A stretch of 64,000 nucleotides of DNA from Prevotella sp. (GTDB taxonomy: Bacteria; Bacteroidota; Bacteroidia; Bacteroidales; Bacteroidaceae). A program made the position numbers and the translations under genes. Positions 45,116 through 54,397 of the stretch are shown here, piece by piece (within the stretch, counting starts at the first letter, position 1; each line of letters begins with the position of its first letter). The DNA is taken from contig JAFXZF010000049.1 in NCBI GenBank assembly GCA_017541365.1, forward strand, positions 1-64,000. Reading direction: 5' to 3'. The notes below the pieces were generated by a model, which was given only the letters and a program-made list of their open reading frames with translations, was not told the DNA's origin and ran no database searches.

Positions 45116-46099
45116 TTAGAAGTTCTCCAGGATGTAATCCACCTTGTTTGTCTTTAGCGCAGCACGCACTATGCCACGTGGCTGCACCATAATCTTCACC
45201 TTCAGCTTCTCACTCGGGCTGGCAGACAGGTCATTATAGTCAGCCACGACATTAAACAGTTCGGGCTTTATCTGTGACGCGCTGGACAGGCTCACCGTCA
45301 CCTTTACGTCCACTCGTGCAGGGAAAGTCTTGAGCATCACACCCTCAGGCACATTGACAGGTTTGACGGGCACACTTACCGTCACCTCTGTCATCTGCTC
45401 TGCAATGAGACTCATACGTACTGTGGATGGCTCTATGCGCGCCCCTATTATCTTCTGCAATGCCACATGATGGGTGGCAGATTCCTTTATGTCCACAATA
45501 TTCTGCGGTTCGGTATATACTGCCTTGATAGTATCGAGTGCACTTGTAGCGGCATATACTGAGGCACTGTCAGGGGTCAGCACGGTACGTGTGACGAAAT
45601 AGTTTGGCGCAGGCAACAACTGACCCTCTACCACTATGGGTACTTTCTTCATCTCTCCATAGCTGTAGTAGAAGTCCCAGCGGTCGGACTTAACGGCCGT
45701 GATAGACGTTGTCTCCAGAGTTCTCGACTTCAGTATCTTCTGTATGTCATTTTGCGTGATACTGCCCTTACCTCCTGCCTTGGCATAGTATGCAAAGCGC
45801 AGGTGAATGGGACGTAGCGTATTATTGAAAGCATACTCAAGGAGACTGTAACCCTTATCGCGCAACACTACTCGTATAGTGTCGGGCAGAGGTTCGGTGA
45901 TGACCACATTGTGTGGTATGTCGGTTATCTCCACACGCAGCGGATACTCTTTCTCGTATGTATCATTGAGTGTGGATAGAAACCAGAATGTAGCACTGAT
46001 AGCAAGAAAAAAACAAAATATGAGAAACTCCTTGCTTGAAAAGACAGGCAAGGAATCTCTCATATCCTTATATTTCTTTCGAACAGACAGTGTATCCAC
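45116..46099 (-). CDS. YbbR-like domain protein
   Basis: 327 aa. A short N-terminal cytoplasmic part with one membrane segment (residues about 27-45, FLIFCFFLAISATFWFL) is followed by extracytoplasmic beta-sheet YbbR-type repeats. In Firmicutes the relative CdaR regulates the diadenylate cyclase CdaA; no cyclase gene is present here, and the Bacteroidota role is unknown. It stands between yajC and coaE. Confidence 0.82.
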   Translation of the reverse strand: MDTLSVRKKYKDMRDSLPVFSSKEFLIFCFFLAISATFWFLSTLNDTYEKEYPLRVEITDIPHNVVITEPLPDTIRVVLRDKGYSLLEYAFNNTLRPIHLRFAYYAKAGGKGSITQNDIQKILKSRTLETTSITAVKSDRWDFYYSYGEMKKVPIVVEGQLLPAPNYFVTRTVLTPDSASVYAATSALDTIKAVYTEPQNIVDIKESATHHVALQKIIGARIEPSTVRMSLIAEQMTEVTVSVPVKPVNVPEGVMLKTFPARVDVKVTVSLSSASQIKPELFNVVADYNDLSASPSEKLKVKIMVQPRGIVRAALKTNKVDYILENF

Positions 46100-46116
46100 G
46101 GGTGGCGTGCCTATTA

Positions 46117-46431
46117 CTACTTCATCTGCTGGCTTGCAGCATCAGCAAATACATACCCACGGTCGATAGTCACTGTGACACCGCGTGCTATCTCCACCTC
46201 GAGTGAGTTCTGCTCCATATTGATACGCTTCACCGTACCATATACACCGCTGGCTGTCACAACCTTTGTACCCTCAGTGATAGAGTTTTGGAAGTTCTTT
46301 ATCTCCTTCTGCTTCTTCTGCTGGGGACGAATCATAAAGAAATACATGATGGCAAATATCGCCACCATCATGATAATCATAGAGTAACTGCCTCCGGCAC
46401 CAGCCTGAGCGGCAAGAATAGTGTTTGTCAT
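46117..46431 (-). CDS. yajC: Preprotein translocase subunit YajC
   Basis: 104 aa. One N-terminal membrane segment (residues 18-35, IIMMVAIFAIMYFFMIR) followed by the family signature MIRPQQKKQKEIKNF and a small beta domain. It associates with SecDF in protein export; secDF is not in this window. It lies 12 bases after nusB and 17 bases before the YbbR-like gene. Confidence 0.93.
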   Translation of the reverse strand: MTNTILAAQAGAGGSYSMIIMMVAIFAIMYFFMIRPQQKKQKEIKNFQNSITEGTKVVTASGVYGTVKRINMEQNSLEVEIARGVTVTIDRGYVFADAASQQMK

Positions 46432-46443
46432 CTTTTTTTACTG

Positions 46444-47445
46444 TTATTTATCTTGTTTTGTTTGGTCGTTTGTTTTTTTGGAACTTTTACTGCCAGAGCG
46501 TTTCGTTGTCTTCTTTTCAGGCATCGTCTTGAGCAGTGTGCCGTTTGCGATGAGGTGACGCGCTATAGCATCGAGCATACCATTGATATAGCCCCCAGAA
46601 CGTGGCGTAGAGTACAGTTTTGCCAGTTCGACATACTCATTGATTGTCACATTGACGGGTATATTAGGGAATGTCAGCATCTCAGCTATAGCCAGTTGCA
46701 TTATCACCACATCCATATATGCCAGACGTGAGAAGTCCCAGTTGCGACTTGCTTCAGTCATATACTGCTGGTACTGATCAGCATTTACGATTGCAGCATG
46801 GAAGAGCCCCTGTGCAAACTCTCTATCCTCCTCATCGGTATATTCCGGAAGGAGTTCCTGGTCAGCCCCATTGGCAGGATCGAAGCGCTTGATGGTCTTT
46901 AGCACGAAGGTGTCAACCACCTCCTTGTCATCATTCCAATATATTGAGTCTTCCTCCAGAGTGTTGCAGAGGTCGTCATTATTTTGGATAAACAGTTTGT
47001 AAAGTTTGCGCCACAGCTCCCTATGAGTCTCGTAATCATCATCTGTCGAAGCGATAAACTCCTTATAGGGCTCACTCTGTTCCATCTGCAAATATAGGGT
47101 CTTAACAAACTCAGCCTTGTCTTCCCATACATTCTTCTGCGTCTCAGCATACTCCGCCAACTGCTTGTTTTCCTCCAACTGCACAGCAAATTTATTGAAA
47201 GCAAAGCGGCCTATCGGTCCTGTACCGCCCTCACGCTCAGCCTTTGCCGATGCTATATCATAATGCTTGCGCGCCATCTTCGTCACTGCCACGATAAGCA
47301 GCAGCAACGTCTTATACAGATGATATGCCTTGGTGAGAGAAAACATCAGTTCCTTCTCCGCATTATCTATGTTGTGGTTGCCATTCTGGAAATAGGCATA
47401 GGTTAACTGAACTGCCTTTATCCTTATTAGTTCTCTGTTAATCAT
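46444..47445 (-). CDS. nusB: Transcription antitermination factor NusB (long Bacteroidota form)
   Basis: 333 aa, about twice the E. coli length. The C-terminal half (about residues 195-305) is the recognised NusB RNA-binding helical domain, with LAYMDVVIMQLAIAEML and PVNVTINEYVELAKLYSTPRS. The N-terminal half is helical and typical of Bacteroidota NusB. The tail is basic (KKTTKRSGSKSSKKTND). It is the first gene of the leftward block and has a good promoter. Confidence 0.92.
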   Translation of the reverse strand: MINRELIRIKAVQLTYAYFQNGNHNIDNAEKELMFSLTKAYHLYKTLLLLIVAVTKMARKHYDIASAKAEREGGTGPIGRFAFNKFAVQLEENKQLAEYAETQKNVWEDKAEFVKTLYLQMEQSEPYKEFIASTDDDYETHRELWRKLYKLFIQNNDDLCNTLEEDSIYWNDDKEVVDTFVLKTIKRFDPANGADQELLPEYTDEEDREFAQGLFHAAIVNADQYQQYMTEASRNWDFSRLAYMDVVIMQLAIAEMLTFPNIPVNVTINEYVELAKLYSTPRSGGYINGMLDAIARHLIANGTLLKTMPEKKTTKRSGSKSSKKTNDQTKQDK

Positions 47446-47510
47446 AAGTTGCTCCTCTATTGGTTAGATCGCTGTGTTATAGTACTGGTTTTGCATTTGA
47501 ATATCACATG

Positions 47511-47541
47511 CAAAGGTACTATATTTATATATAATGACAAA
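47511..47541 (-). promoter_or_regulatory. Promoter for nusB and the genes after it
   Basis: On the minus strand TTTG (47538-47541), 19 bases, TACCTTTG (47511-47518). The predicted leader is about 60 bases. Confidence 0.68.
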
Positions 47542-47578
47542 GAAAGCATTTCGTTTTTATGTTTTTTTTACAGTTTTA

Positions 47579-47610
47579 TTTGCCTGTGTCAAAAATATTT
47601 ACTACCTTTG
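47579..47610 (+). promoter_or_regulatory. Promoter for rplY
   Basis: TTTG (47579-47582), 20 bases, TACCTTTG (47603-47610). It starts a leader of about 115-120 bases before the ATG at 47735. Confidence 0.7.
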
Positions 47611-47619
47611 CACCCGCAA

Positions 47620-47680
47620 AATCGCAAAACGCGCGTTTGGGATGTAGCAGTCAGTGATGACCAGAGGCATCCCGTGTGTG
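47620..47680 (+). promoter_or_regulatory. Structured 5' leader of rplY, possible L25 autoregulatory element
   Basis: A palindrome AAACGCGCGTTT (47627-47638) is followed by a hairpin: GGGATG/CATCCC (47639-47644 with 47668-47673), a purine-rich internal loop (TAGCA against CAGAGG), an inner stem GTCA/TGAC (47650-47661) and a GTGA loop of the GNRA class. L25 binds the non-canonical loop E of 5S rRNA, so a loop-E-like internal loop in its own leader would fit feedback control. This is inference. Confidence 0.4.
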
Positions 47681-47734
47681 ATGGCAGATTAAGCATTTTT
47701 AATTTCAAAAACTTAATTTAGAGTAACACAGTTT

Positions 47735-48334
47735 ATGTTAGAAATTTCACTCAACGGTCAGAAGCGTGCTGACCTCGGAAAGAAGGCTTCAAGAGAAGCT
47801 CGCAAGCAGGGACTTATCCCTTGTAACATCTATGGTGAGAAGAAGGACGAGAAGGGTCTGCCAGTAGCAGAGTCATTCGTTATCCCATTCACCGAACTGC
47901 GTAAGGCTATCTACACGCCTAACGTATATGTAGTAAACCTCAACATCGATGGCGAGAAGAAGATTGCCATCATGAAAGAACTTCAGTTCCACCCTGTTAC
48001 TGACGCTCCACTTCATGTTGACTTCTTCGAGATAACACCTGAGAAGCCTATCACCGTGGGCATACCAGTAAACCTCGTAGGTCTTGCTGCCGGTGTACGT
48101 CTTGGTGGTCGTATGTCACTCTCTATACGCCAGATTAAGGTAACAGCACCTTACACACGTATCCCTGAGAAACTCGACATTGACGTTACAGCTCTCGAAA
48201 TCGGCAAGTCTATCAAGGTTGGCTCACTCTCATTCGAAGGCCTCGAACTGGCAACGCCTGCTGAGGTTATCGTATGTTCTGTTAAGATGACACGTGCAGC
48301 ACAGGCTGCTGCCGCTGCCGCTGCTGCTGAGTAA
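47735..48334 (+). CDS. rplY: 50S ribosomal protein L25 (Ctc form)
   Basis: 199 aa, two-domain Ctc/TL5-type L25. Residues 1-90 form the 5S rRNA-binding barrel (RADLGKKASREARKQGLIPC, HPVTDAPLHVDF) and residues 95-190 the second domain (PVNLVGLAAGVRLGG); the tail is Ala-rich. It has its own promoter, a long leader and a perfect terminator, so it is a single-gene unit. The full second domain distinguishes it from the short E. coli L25. Confidence 0.95.
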   Translation: MLEISLNGQKRADLGKKASREARKQGLIPCNIYGEKKDEKGLPVAESFVIPFTELRKAIYTPNVYVVNLNIDGEKKIAIMKELQFHPVTDAPLHVDFFEITPEKPITVGIPVNLVGLAAGVRLGGRMSLSIRQIKVTAPYTRIPEKLDIDVTALEIGKSIKVGSLSFEGLELATPAEVIVCSVKMTRAAQAAAAAAAAE

Positions 48335-48357
48335 TCTCAGAAAGCAGGAGATATAAA

Positions 48358-48392
48358 AAGGGCATCCTTGGCCAATGCAAGGATGCCCTTTC
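48358..48392. terminator. Terminator after rplY
   Basis: An 11-base perfect stem (GGGCATCCTTG at 48360-48370 with CAAGGATGCCC at 48378-48388), 7-base loop, preceded by an A run and followed by TTTCTT. Confidence 0.85.
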
Positions 48393-48438
48393 TTCATACA
48401 ACACCTATCTCATATCCCACTAAAACTCTCAACTGACA

Positions 48439-49002
48439 TTGGAGAAATATCTCATAGTAGGTCTCGGCAATCCTGGAGCAGAGTACCATGAGACCCGACA
48501 TAACGCAGGATGGATGGTGCTTGACGCCTTTGCAAAAGCACAGGAGGTGACGTTCGATGACCGTCGCTATGGATATGTGGCAGAGACCAGCGTCAGAGGA
48601 CGCAAACTGTTTCTGCTAAAGCCTACCACTTTCATGAACCTCTCAGGCAACGCCGTACGCTATTGGTTAGAGAAAGAAAACATACCCACGGAGCACCTGC
48701 TCATCATCGTCGATGACCTCGCACTACCCTTAGGCAAAATGCGACTGAAAGGTAATGGCTCCAATGGCGGGCACAACGGGCTGGGACACATCCAACAGCT
48801 GATAGGGCAGAAATATGCCCGTCTGCGCATAGGCATAGGCAATGAGTTTCAGCGTGGCAGACAGATTGACTATGTGCTGACGAAGTTCAGCGACGAAGAC
48901 AAACAGGCTCTCGCACCACTCATTGCAACATCGTGCGAGATCATCAAAAGTTTCGTACTTGCCGGCATAGACCGCACCATGAATGCCTACAATGGAAAGT
49001 AA
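48439..49002 (+). CDS. pth: Peptidyl-tRNA hydrolase
   Basis: 187 aa. It releases tRNA from dropped-off peptidyl-t[24 protein letters not shown] (in two parts: LIVGLGNPG, then [10 protein letters not shown]) contains the catalytic histidine near residue 20; FMNLSGNAV (N near 68), [14 protein letters not shown] (D near 93) and [12 protein letters not shown] near 108 complete the active site. The start is TTG at 48439; no ATG fits the family N-terminus. It overlaps the S4 gene. Confidence 0.95.
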   Translation: MEKYLIVGLGNPGAEYHETRHNAGWMVLDAFAKAQEVTFDDRRYGYVAETSVRGRKLFLLKPTTFMNLSGNAVRYWLEKENIPTEHLLIIVDDLALPLGKMRLKGNGSNGGHNGLGHIQQLIGQKYARLRIGIGNEFQRGRQIDYVLTKFSDEDKQALAPLIATSCEIIKSFVLAGIDRTMNAYNGK

Positions 49003-49435
49003 ACTGAAATACCAAGAGACTGCAAGGCTCGACAAATGGCTTTGGGCAAGCCGTATCTTCAAGACGCGCTCCATAGCTGCCGATGCATGCAAGAACGGGC
49101 GCGTCACCAAGGACGGCATCACTATAAAACCGTCACGCACGGTAAAAGTCGGCGAAATAATCAGCGTAAAGAAACCACCTATCACCTACTCTTTCAAGAT
49201 ACTCAATGCAATAGAGAATCGCGTAGGAGCGAAACTGATAGGCGAGGTATATGAAAATGTCACCGACCCCAAGCAATACGAACTCCTTGAGATGTCACGC
49301 ATCTCGGGTTTCATAGACCGCCAGAAGGGTACCGGACGTCCCACAAAAAAAGACCGCCGTGCCATGGATGCCTTTGTGGAACCAGCAATGTTTGGTTGGG
49401 ATGATGACGATGAAATGTTTGACGATGACGAATAG
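48983..49435 (+). CDS. S4-domain RNA-binding protein (Hsp15/RlmX-like)
   Basis: 150 aa (or 147 from the second ATG at 48992). The S4 fold is at residues 15-65: [22 protein letters not shown], given in two parts as LDKWLWASR and [14 protein letters not shown], then [10 protein letters not shown]. The C-terminal part is basic ([13 protein letters not shown]) and ends in an acidic tail ([11 protein letters not shown]). Hsp15 recycles stalled 50S subunits carrying peptidyl-tRNA, which fits a position overlapping pth by about 20 bases. The acidic tail is unusual for Hsp15. Confidence 0.82.
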   Translation: MPTMESKLKYQETARLDKWLWASRIFKTRSIAADACKNGRVTKDGITIKPSRTVKVGEIISVKKPPITYSFKILNAIENRVGAKLIGEVYENVTDPKQYELLEMSRISGFIDRQKGTGRPTKKDRRAMDAFVEPAMFGWDDDDEMFDDDE

Positions 49436-49489
49436 GCAATGTTCCGACAAACTATTTGACGCACAATTTCAACGAAATGAGCAAAAAGT

Positions 49490-49520
49490 TTTGTGGTTTC
49501 AGAAAAACATGCTAACTTTG
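49490..49520 (+). promoter_or_regulatory. Promoter for nhaD
   Basis: TTTG (49490-49493), 19 bases, TAACTTTG (49513-49520), 45 bases before the ATG. Confidence 0.68.
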
Positions 49521-49564
49521 CAAGATTGAAACACCATTATAATTCTTAAATATCAATACAAAAA

Positions 49565-50884
49565 ATGTCAACAGTTACTATTATCGTTGCGGCTTTCGTC
49601 ATTGGCTATTTCTTCATAGCCGTTGAGAGCGTGACAAAAATCAACAAGGCTGCCATCGCAGTCCTTATGTGTGTTGTATGCTGGACGCTTCTCGCCCTTG
49701 GTCATACCGAACTACTCGGTAACTTCCTCCCCGCAGGATGGGAACTTGGGGAGTCAATCGAGAAAAATCTCGGTGAAGCTGGCACCACACTGTTCTTCCT
49801 CATGGGTGCCATGACAATCGTGGAGATAGTCGATCAGCACGGAGGTTTCAACTGGGTACGCGGTGCACTGGCTTCTAAGTCAAAGCGTTCATTGCTGTGG
49901 AAGATTGCATTTATGACTGCCATCCTATCTGCAGTACTCGACAACCTCACCACCTCTATCGTGATGATTATGATTCTGCGCAAGCTTGTGCAAGACAAGA
50001 ATGACCGCATCTGGTATGCAGTCTGTGTTATCATCGCTGCTAACGCTGGCGGTGCCTTCTCACCTATTGGCGACGTAACCACCATCATGCTGTGGAACGG
50101 CAAGATGATTACTGCTCTCGGCGTAATCTCAGAGATTATTGTTCCATCTTTCATAGCATTTATCGTACCTACCTTCGTAATGCAGATGCACCTGAAAGGA
50201 GCTTTGCCAGCCGTTGTTGACAAGAGTTCTGCAGAAGAAGATGTAGTATCAGCATTCCAGAAGAAGCTCATCTTCGCTATCGGCGTAGGCGGTCTCTGCT
50301 GCGTACCAGTATTCCATACCATCACCGAGCTCCCTGCATTTATGGGTATCCTCGCAGTGCTCGGCGTACTGTGGACCGTCACCGAACTCATCTACCGTCG
50401 TAAGAAGGAAAACGACCCAATGGCAAAGCGCGTCACAAAGTTGCTCTCACGCATAGACCTCGCTACCATCATGTTCTTCCTTGGCATCCTCATGGCAGTG
50501 GCAACACTTTCGGAGATTGGTGTATTGGCAGAAATGGGTAAGTGGCTTGACAAGTCTATCGGCAACGACTACCTCATTACTGGTGCCATCGGTATCCTAT
50601 CATCAATCGTTGACAACGTGCCTCTCGTAGCAGCATCAATGAAGATGTATGTCATCGACTCAGCACCAAACCTCGTTGTTGACGGCGTATTCTGGCAGTT
50701 GCTGGCATACTGTGCCGGTGTTGGTGGTTCTATGCTCATCATCGGTTCTGCTGCAGGTGTTGTCGTAATGGGCCTTGAGCACATCAGCTTCGGTTGGTAT
50801 ATGAAAAATGTCACATGGATTGCCTTCGTAGGTTACGTAGCAGGCATACTGTGCTACTGGCTTGAGAAGACATATCTCTTCTAA
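49565..50884 (+). CDS. nhaD: NhaD-type Na+/H+ antiporter
   Basis: 439 aa with 11-13 membrane segments of the ion-transporter superfamily. Signatures are LFFLMGAMTIVEIVDQHGGF near residue 78, AVLDNLTTSIVMIMILRKL near 120, NAGGAFSPIGDVTTIMLW near 160 and the second-half SSIVDNVPLVAASMKMY near 345. The two inverted DN/T repeats around the discontinuous helices are intact. It exports Na+ or Li+ for protons. The next gene begins at the very next base after its stop. Confidence 0.92.
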   Translation: MSTVTIIVAAFVIGYFFIAVESVTKINKAAIAVLMCVVCWTLLALGHTELLGNFLPAGWELGESIEKNLGEAGTTLFFLMGAMTIVEIVDQHGGFNWVRGALASKSKRSLLWKIAFMTAILSAVLDNLTTSIVMIMILRKLVQDKNDRIWYAVCVIIAANAGGAFSPIGDVTTIMLWNGKMITALGVISEIIVPSFIAFIVPTFVMQMHLKGALPAVVDKSSAEEDVVSAFQKKLIFAIGVGGLCCVPVFHTITELPAFMGILAVLGVLWTVTELIYRRKKENDPMAKRVTKLLSRIDLATIMFFLGILMAVATLSEIGVLAEMGKWLDKSIGNDYLITGAIGILSSIVDNVPLVAASMKMYVIDSAPNLVVDGVFWQLLAYCAGVGGSMLIIGSAAGVVVMGLEHISFGWYMKNVTWIAFVGYVAGILCYWLEKTYLF

Positions 50885-51529
50885 ATGGACGAACAACTGT
50901 TTTTTATAATAAACGCCCACCACACGGAGTATCTCGATGCCTTCATGTGGATGATGAGCCAGAAGACTGTCTGGATTCCGCTCTACGCAAGTCTGCTCTA
51001 TGTGGTGTGGCGTAACTACTCATGGCGAGGAGCACTCACGGTGCTCCTCGTCTTTGGCATAGGCATGCTCTTCACTGATTGGGGCAATGCCCATATCATA
51101 CGCCCATGGATAGGCAGGCTGCGTCCCAGCAACCCAGACAATCCCATTGCGCCCATGGTGCATATCGTATATGGCAGGCATGGCAGCGGATGTGGCATGC
51201 CGTCGGCACACAGTGCCAACATGTGGCTACTTACTTTTGTCATATACCACTGGCTTCGTTCGCGATGGGTCAGCATCACAATGGCTCTCCTTACGTTGCT
51301 TATCTGTTATTCGCGAGTATATCTCGGTTTCCATTATCCTGGTGACATACTCGGAGGTTTCGTCCTTGCCTGCATCGTGACATACGGACTATCATTCATC
51401 CGCCCCAAATCACTATGGCACGTAGAACCTCCCCACCCCATCCGCCATGCATGGCTGCCCGCAGTCATCACGGTGCTCACCATTCTGTCATTCGCCATAT
51501 CATCGGCATGCATCACCCTTCAACGATAA
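50885..51529 (+). CDS. PAP2-family membrane phosphatase
   Basis: 214 aa. The three phosphatase motifs are GRLRPSNPDN near residue 77, MPSAHSANMW near 105 and SRVYLGFHYPGDILGG near 145, embedded in about six membrane segments. Members dephosphorylate undecaprenyl diphosphate, phosphatidic acid or lipid A. Its place before the glycan cluster makes a lipid-carrier or lipid A role plausible, but the substrate is unknown. It directly abuts nhaD. Confidence 0.9.
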   Translation: MDEQLFFIINAHHTEYLDAFMWMMSQKTVWIPLYASLLYVVWRNYSWRGALTVLLVFGIGMLFTDWGNAHIIRPWIGRLRPSNPDNPIAPMVHIVYGRHGSGCGMPSAHSANMWLLTFVIYHWLRSRWVSITMALLTLLICYSRVYLGFHYPGDILGGFVLACIVTYGLSFIRPKSLWHVEPPHPIRHAWLPAVITVLTILSFAISSACITLQR

Positions 51530-51556
51530 ATAAAATAAAGAAACAAAGCGGTAACC

Positions 51557-53479
51557 GTGTTCAAGAAGCATAATATATCAACCCCCGTCGCCTTTGTCAT
51601 TAACATGATAATGGCATATGTGGCATACATGCTGTGCCGGATAGAGTACGTGGCAGAAAACTGGAGTGCCATCGGCACATCGCTTTTTTCTAATCCTTTG
51701 CAAGATTTGCTATCGGGTTCTCTGAAGTTTGACACCTCAGCCATACTATATACCAATATGCTATATGCCCTTATGATGCTCATACCTCTGCATTATAAGG
51801 AATCAAGAATCTGGCAGAAAATAGCGAAATGGGTGTTCGTTGTGATTAACAGCATTGCTATAGTGGTCAACCTTGCAGACTCAGTTTATTTCCGCTATAC
51901 GGGCAAGCGTACCACCATGGGTGTTTTACAGGAGTTTGAGAATGAGGGAAACATGGGCAGCATACTTGGCACAGAGGTGATAAACCATTGGTATCTGTTT
52001 CTGCTGGGTATAGTAATGATATGCCTTTTGTGGCGACTGTATGTCACACCGTCATCACGTGGCAGAAAAAAACATAATTACATTTTATACTACGCAGCAA
52101 ACATACTTATCTTTGCTCTCTATATTCCCCTTACAATAGCTGGTATGCGAGGTGGCTTTACCCATGCCGTGCGTCCTATTACCATAAGTAATGCAAACCA
52201 ATATGTCAACCATCCAACAGAAGCCGCAGCCATACTCAACACGCCTTTTTCACTTATACGGACACTTGGAAAGCAAACTTTTAAAGTTCCTGAATACGAA
52301 ATATGTGAGATAGATAACGGATACAGTGCTGTACATATACCTTCAACCAACGCAACACCAAACAAAAAGAACATCGTTATACTCATTGTTGAGAGCTTAG
52401 GTAAAGAATATGTGGAAAAAGGCTATGCGCCATTCGTTCATAGATTAGAAGAAAGATCTCTCACATTTCAACATAGCTATGCCAATGGCAGGAAGTCGAT
52501 TGACGGCATGCCGTCCATCCTCTCCTCCATACCGATGTTTGTGGAACCCTTCTTCCTCACCCCAGCATCGCTTAACGACCTTAGCGGTATTGCAGGAGAA
52601 GTAAAGAAGATTGGATATCAGACAGCTTTCTTTCATGGTGCAGAGAATGGAAGCATGGGCTTCATGGCTTTTGCACATACAACAGGTTTCGACAATTATT
52701 ACGGAAAGACTGAATATTGCGAAGACAGCAGATTCAACGGCAACGATGATTTTGATGGTACATGGGCAATATGGGATGAACAATTTCTGCAATTCTATGC
52801 TCTCAAGATGAACGAAATGAAACAGCCTTTCATGACTGCCGTATTTACTGCATCAAGTCACCATCCGTTCAATATCCCTGACGTTTACAAAGAGCAATAT
52901 AAAGAGGAAGGTAATAATCCCATACACAAATGCATCCGATATACCGACATGTCGATAAGGAAATTCTTTGAGACTGCCCGCAAACAAAGTTGGTATAACA
53001 ACACTATATTTGTAATAACATGCGACCATACAAATGGTTCTGACAGTCCTGAATACGCAACCGACTGGGGTATTTATTCTGCACCTATTATAATATATGA
53101 CCCTTCAGCAACTACCATAAAGCCACAAAGGCGCAATGCCATAGCGCAACAGATTGATATAATGCCAACTGTGCTGAGTGCCATAGGCTACGACAAACCA
53201 TACATAGCCTTTGGGCAAGATCTGCTAAGCACAACAGATGAGAACACTTGGGCTGTGAATTACAATAACGGCACATACCAATTCTTCCACGGCAATACGC
53301 TACTGCAATATGACGGAGAAAAAGTAGTGGGCTATTATGATATCATACACGATCCCCTCCTAAAGCATAACTTATCAAATACCGTTACCTCAAACCATTC
53401 CGACCTAATATATCTGAAGGCAATCATATATGATTACATGCAACGTATGACCTCTAACACACTCGTATTCAACAAATAA
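51557..53479 (+). CDS. LtaS/sulfatase-fold membrane phosphotransferase
   Basis: 640 aa from a GTG start at 51557. Five membrane segments lie in residues 8-205, and the extracytoplasmic sulfatase-like domain begins near 265. Metal and active-site features are IVILIVESLGKEY (acidic ligand near 280), YANGRKSIDGMPSILSSIP with candidate nucleophile S314, AFFHGAENGSMGF near 356 and ITCDHTNGSD near 492. The family transfers glycerol phosphate or other phospho-groups from phospholipids to glycans. The nucleophile is Ser where LtaS has Thr. It heads the glycan cluster. Confidence 0.85.
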   Translation: MFKKHNISTPVAFVINMIMAYVAYMLCRIEYVAENWSAIGTSLFSNPLQDLLSGSLKFDTSAILYTNMLYALMMLIPLHYKESRIWQKIAKWVFVVINSIAIVVNLADSVYFRYTGKRTTMGVLQEFENEGNMGSILGTEVINHWYLFLLGIVMICLLWRLYVTPSSRGRKKHNYILYYAANILIFALYIPLTIAGMRGGFTHAVRPITISNANQYVNHPTEAAAILNTPFSLIRTLGKQTFKVPEYEICEIDNGYSAVHIPSTNATPNKKNIVILIVESLGKEYVEKGYAPFVHRLEERSLTFQHSYANGRKSIDGMPSILSSIPMFVEPFFLTPASLNDLSGIAGEVKKIGYQTAFFHGAENGSMGFMAFAHTTGFDNYYGKTEYCEDSRFNGNDDFDGTWAIWDEQFLQFYALKMNEMKQPFMTAVFTASSHHPFNIPDVYKEQYKEEGNNPIHKCIRYTDMSIRKFFETARKQSWYNNTIFVITCDHTNGSDSPEYATDWGIYSAPIIIYDPSATTIKPQRRNAIAQQIDIMPTVLSAIGYDKPYIAFGQDLLSTTDENTWAVNYNNGTYQFFHGNTLLQYDGEKVVGYYDIIHDPLLKHNLSNTVTSNHSDLIYLKAIIYDYMQRMTSNTLVFNK

Positions 53480-53487
53480 ACAGCATC

Positions 53488-54321
53488 ATGTCACAACTAC
53501 GTAAAATATATTACCGCCTACACGTCTGGAATCCTTTCAAACCAACACTTTACCCTTCGAAAGAAGAAATCGATGTAGTTATTCCTGTCATACCGAAAGA
53601 CTTGGATATATTGCCGCTTTGCATAGAGGGGGTTAGGAGATGCGTCGCACATCCGATAAAAGACATTTACTTAGTTGCCCCCCATGATGATGCCATCCTT
53701 AAGTTTTGCAGCGAGTACAACACAAGGTTTGTAGATGAATTGACAGTATTGGGGTTTTCACCAAAAGATCTCGACCTCAAGATTGGACCGGACAAGGCAT
53801 TGGACAGAAGCGGTTGGTTATTTCAGCAGCTCATCAAACTGTCAGGAAAAGTCGGCACATGCAGACGCTACCTTTGCATTGATTCAGACCATATCCTGGT
53901 GAGTCCTCACGTCTTTCTTACCGATACAGGCAAGACCGTATTCTACATGAGTTACGAGAAACATAATCCGTATTATAAAAACATCCGACGGATGTTTCCT
54001 GACATGACATTTGCCAATCTATCGTATGTCGCTCACAAAATGCTGTTTGATAAGGAGATACTTGAGCTTCTCCATCATGACATAGAACAACGCATGGGCA
54101 ACACATGGATTAAAAGCATCCTGAATAATTACGACCGCAACAGCTTTGCCGATTTCTCTGAGTTTGAACTATATGGCAATTATATGCCAAAAGACAAGAA
54201 AATCCTGCGTCCATGGTGCCAGAAACTGCTAAGATACAACAAACTGGCAGATTATGACACCCTGCAACGTCGTTGGTCTGGTTCACGTATGTCACTCACA
54301 TTCCCTGCCTACAGGAAATAA
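53488..54321 (+). CDS. DUF6492-type putative glycosyltransferase
   Basis: 277 aa. An N-terminal Rossmann-like strand (EIDVVIPVIPKDLDILPLC) and CIDSDHILVSP near residue 130, a DxD-like metal motif, suggest a GT-A-type nucleotide-sugar fold; the later SYVAHKMLFDKEIL and FADFSEFELYGNY segments match DUF6492 proteins. No membrane segment. It starts 8 bases after the LtaS-like gene, so the two are probably co-transcribed and act on the same glycan. Confidence 0.7.
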   Translation: MSQLRKIYYRLHVWNPFKPTLYPSKEEIDVVIPVIPKDLDILPLCIEGVRRCVAHPIKDIYLVAPHDDAILKFCSEYNTRFVDELTVLGFSPKDLDLKIGPDKALDRSGWLFQQLIKLSGKVGTCRRYLCIDSDHILVSPHVFLTDTGKTVFYMSYEKHNPYYKNIRRMFPDMTFANLSYVAHKMLFDKEILELLHHDIEQRMGNTWIKSILNNYDRNSFADFSEFELYGNYMPKDKKILRPWCQKLLRYNKLADYDTLQRRWSGSRMSLTFPAYRK

Positions 54322-54397
54322 CATAAGACACAATCCAACTACTTACAAATTGCAGGTAGGGAAAAGAAGTCAAGAACTAATATCTATAATAAAATAG

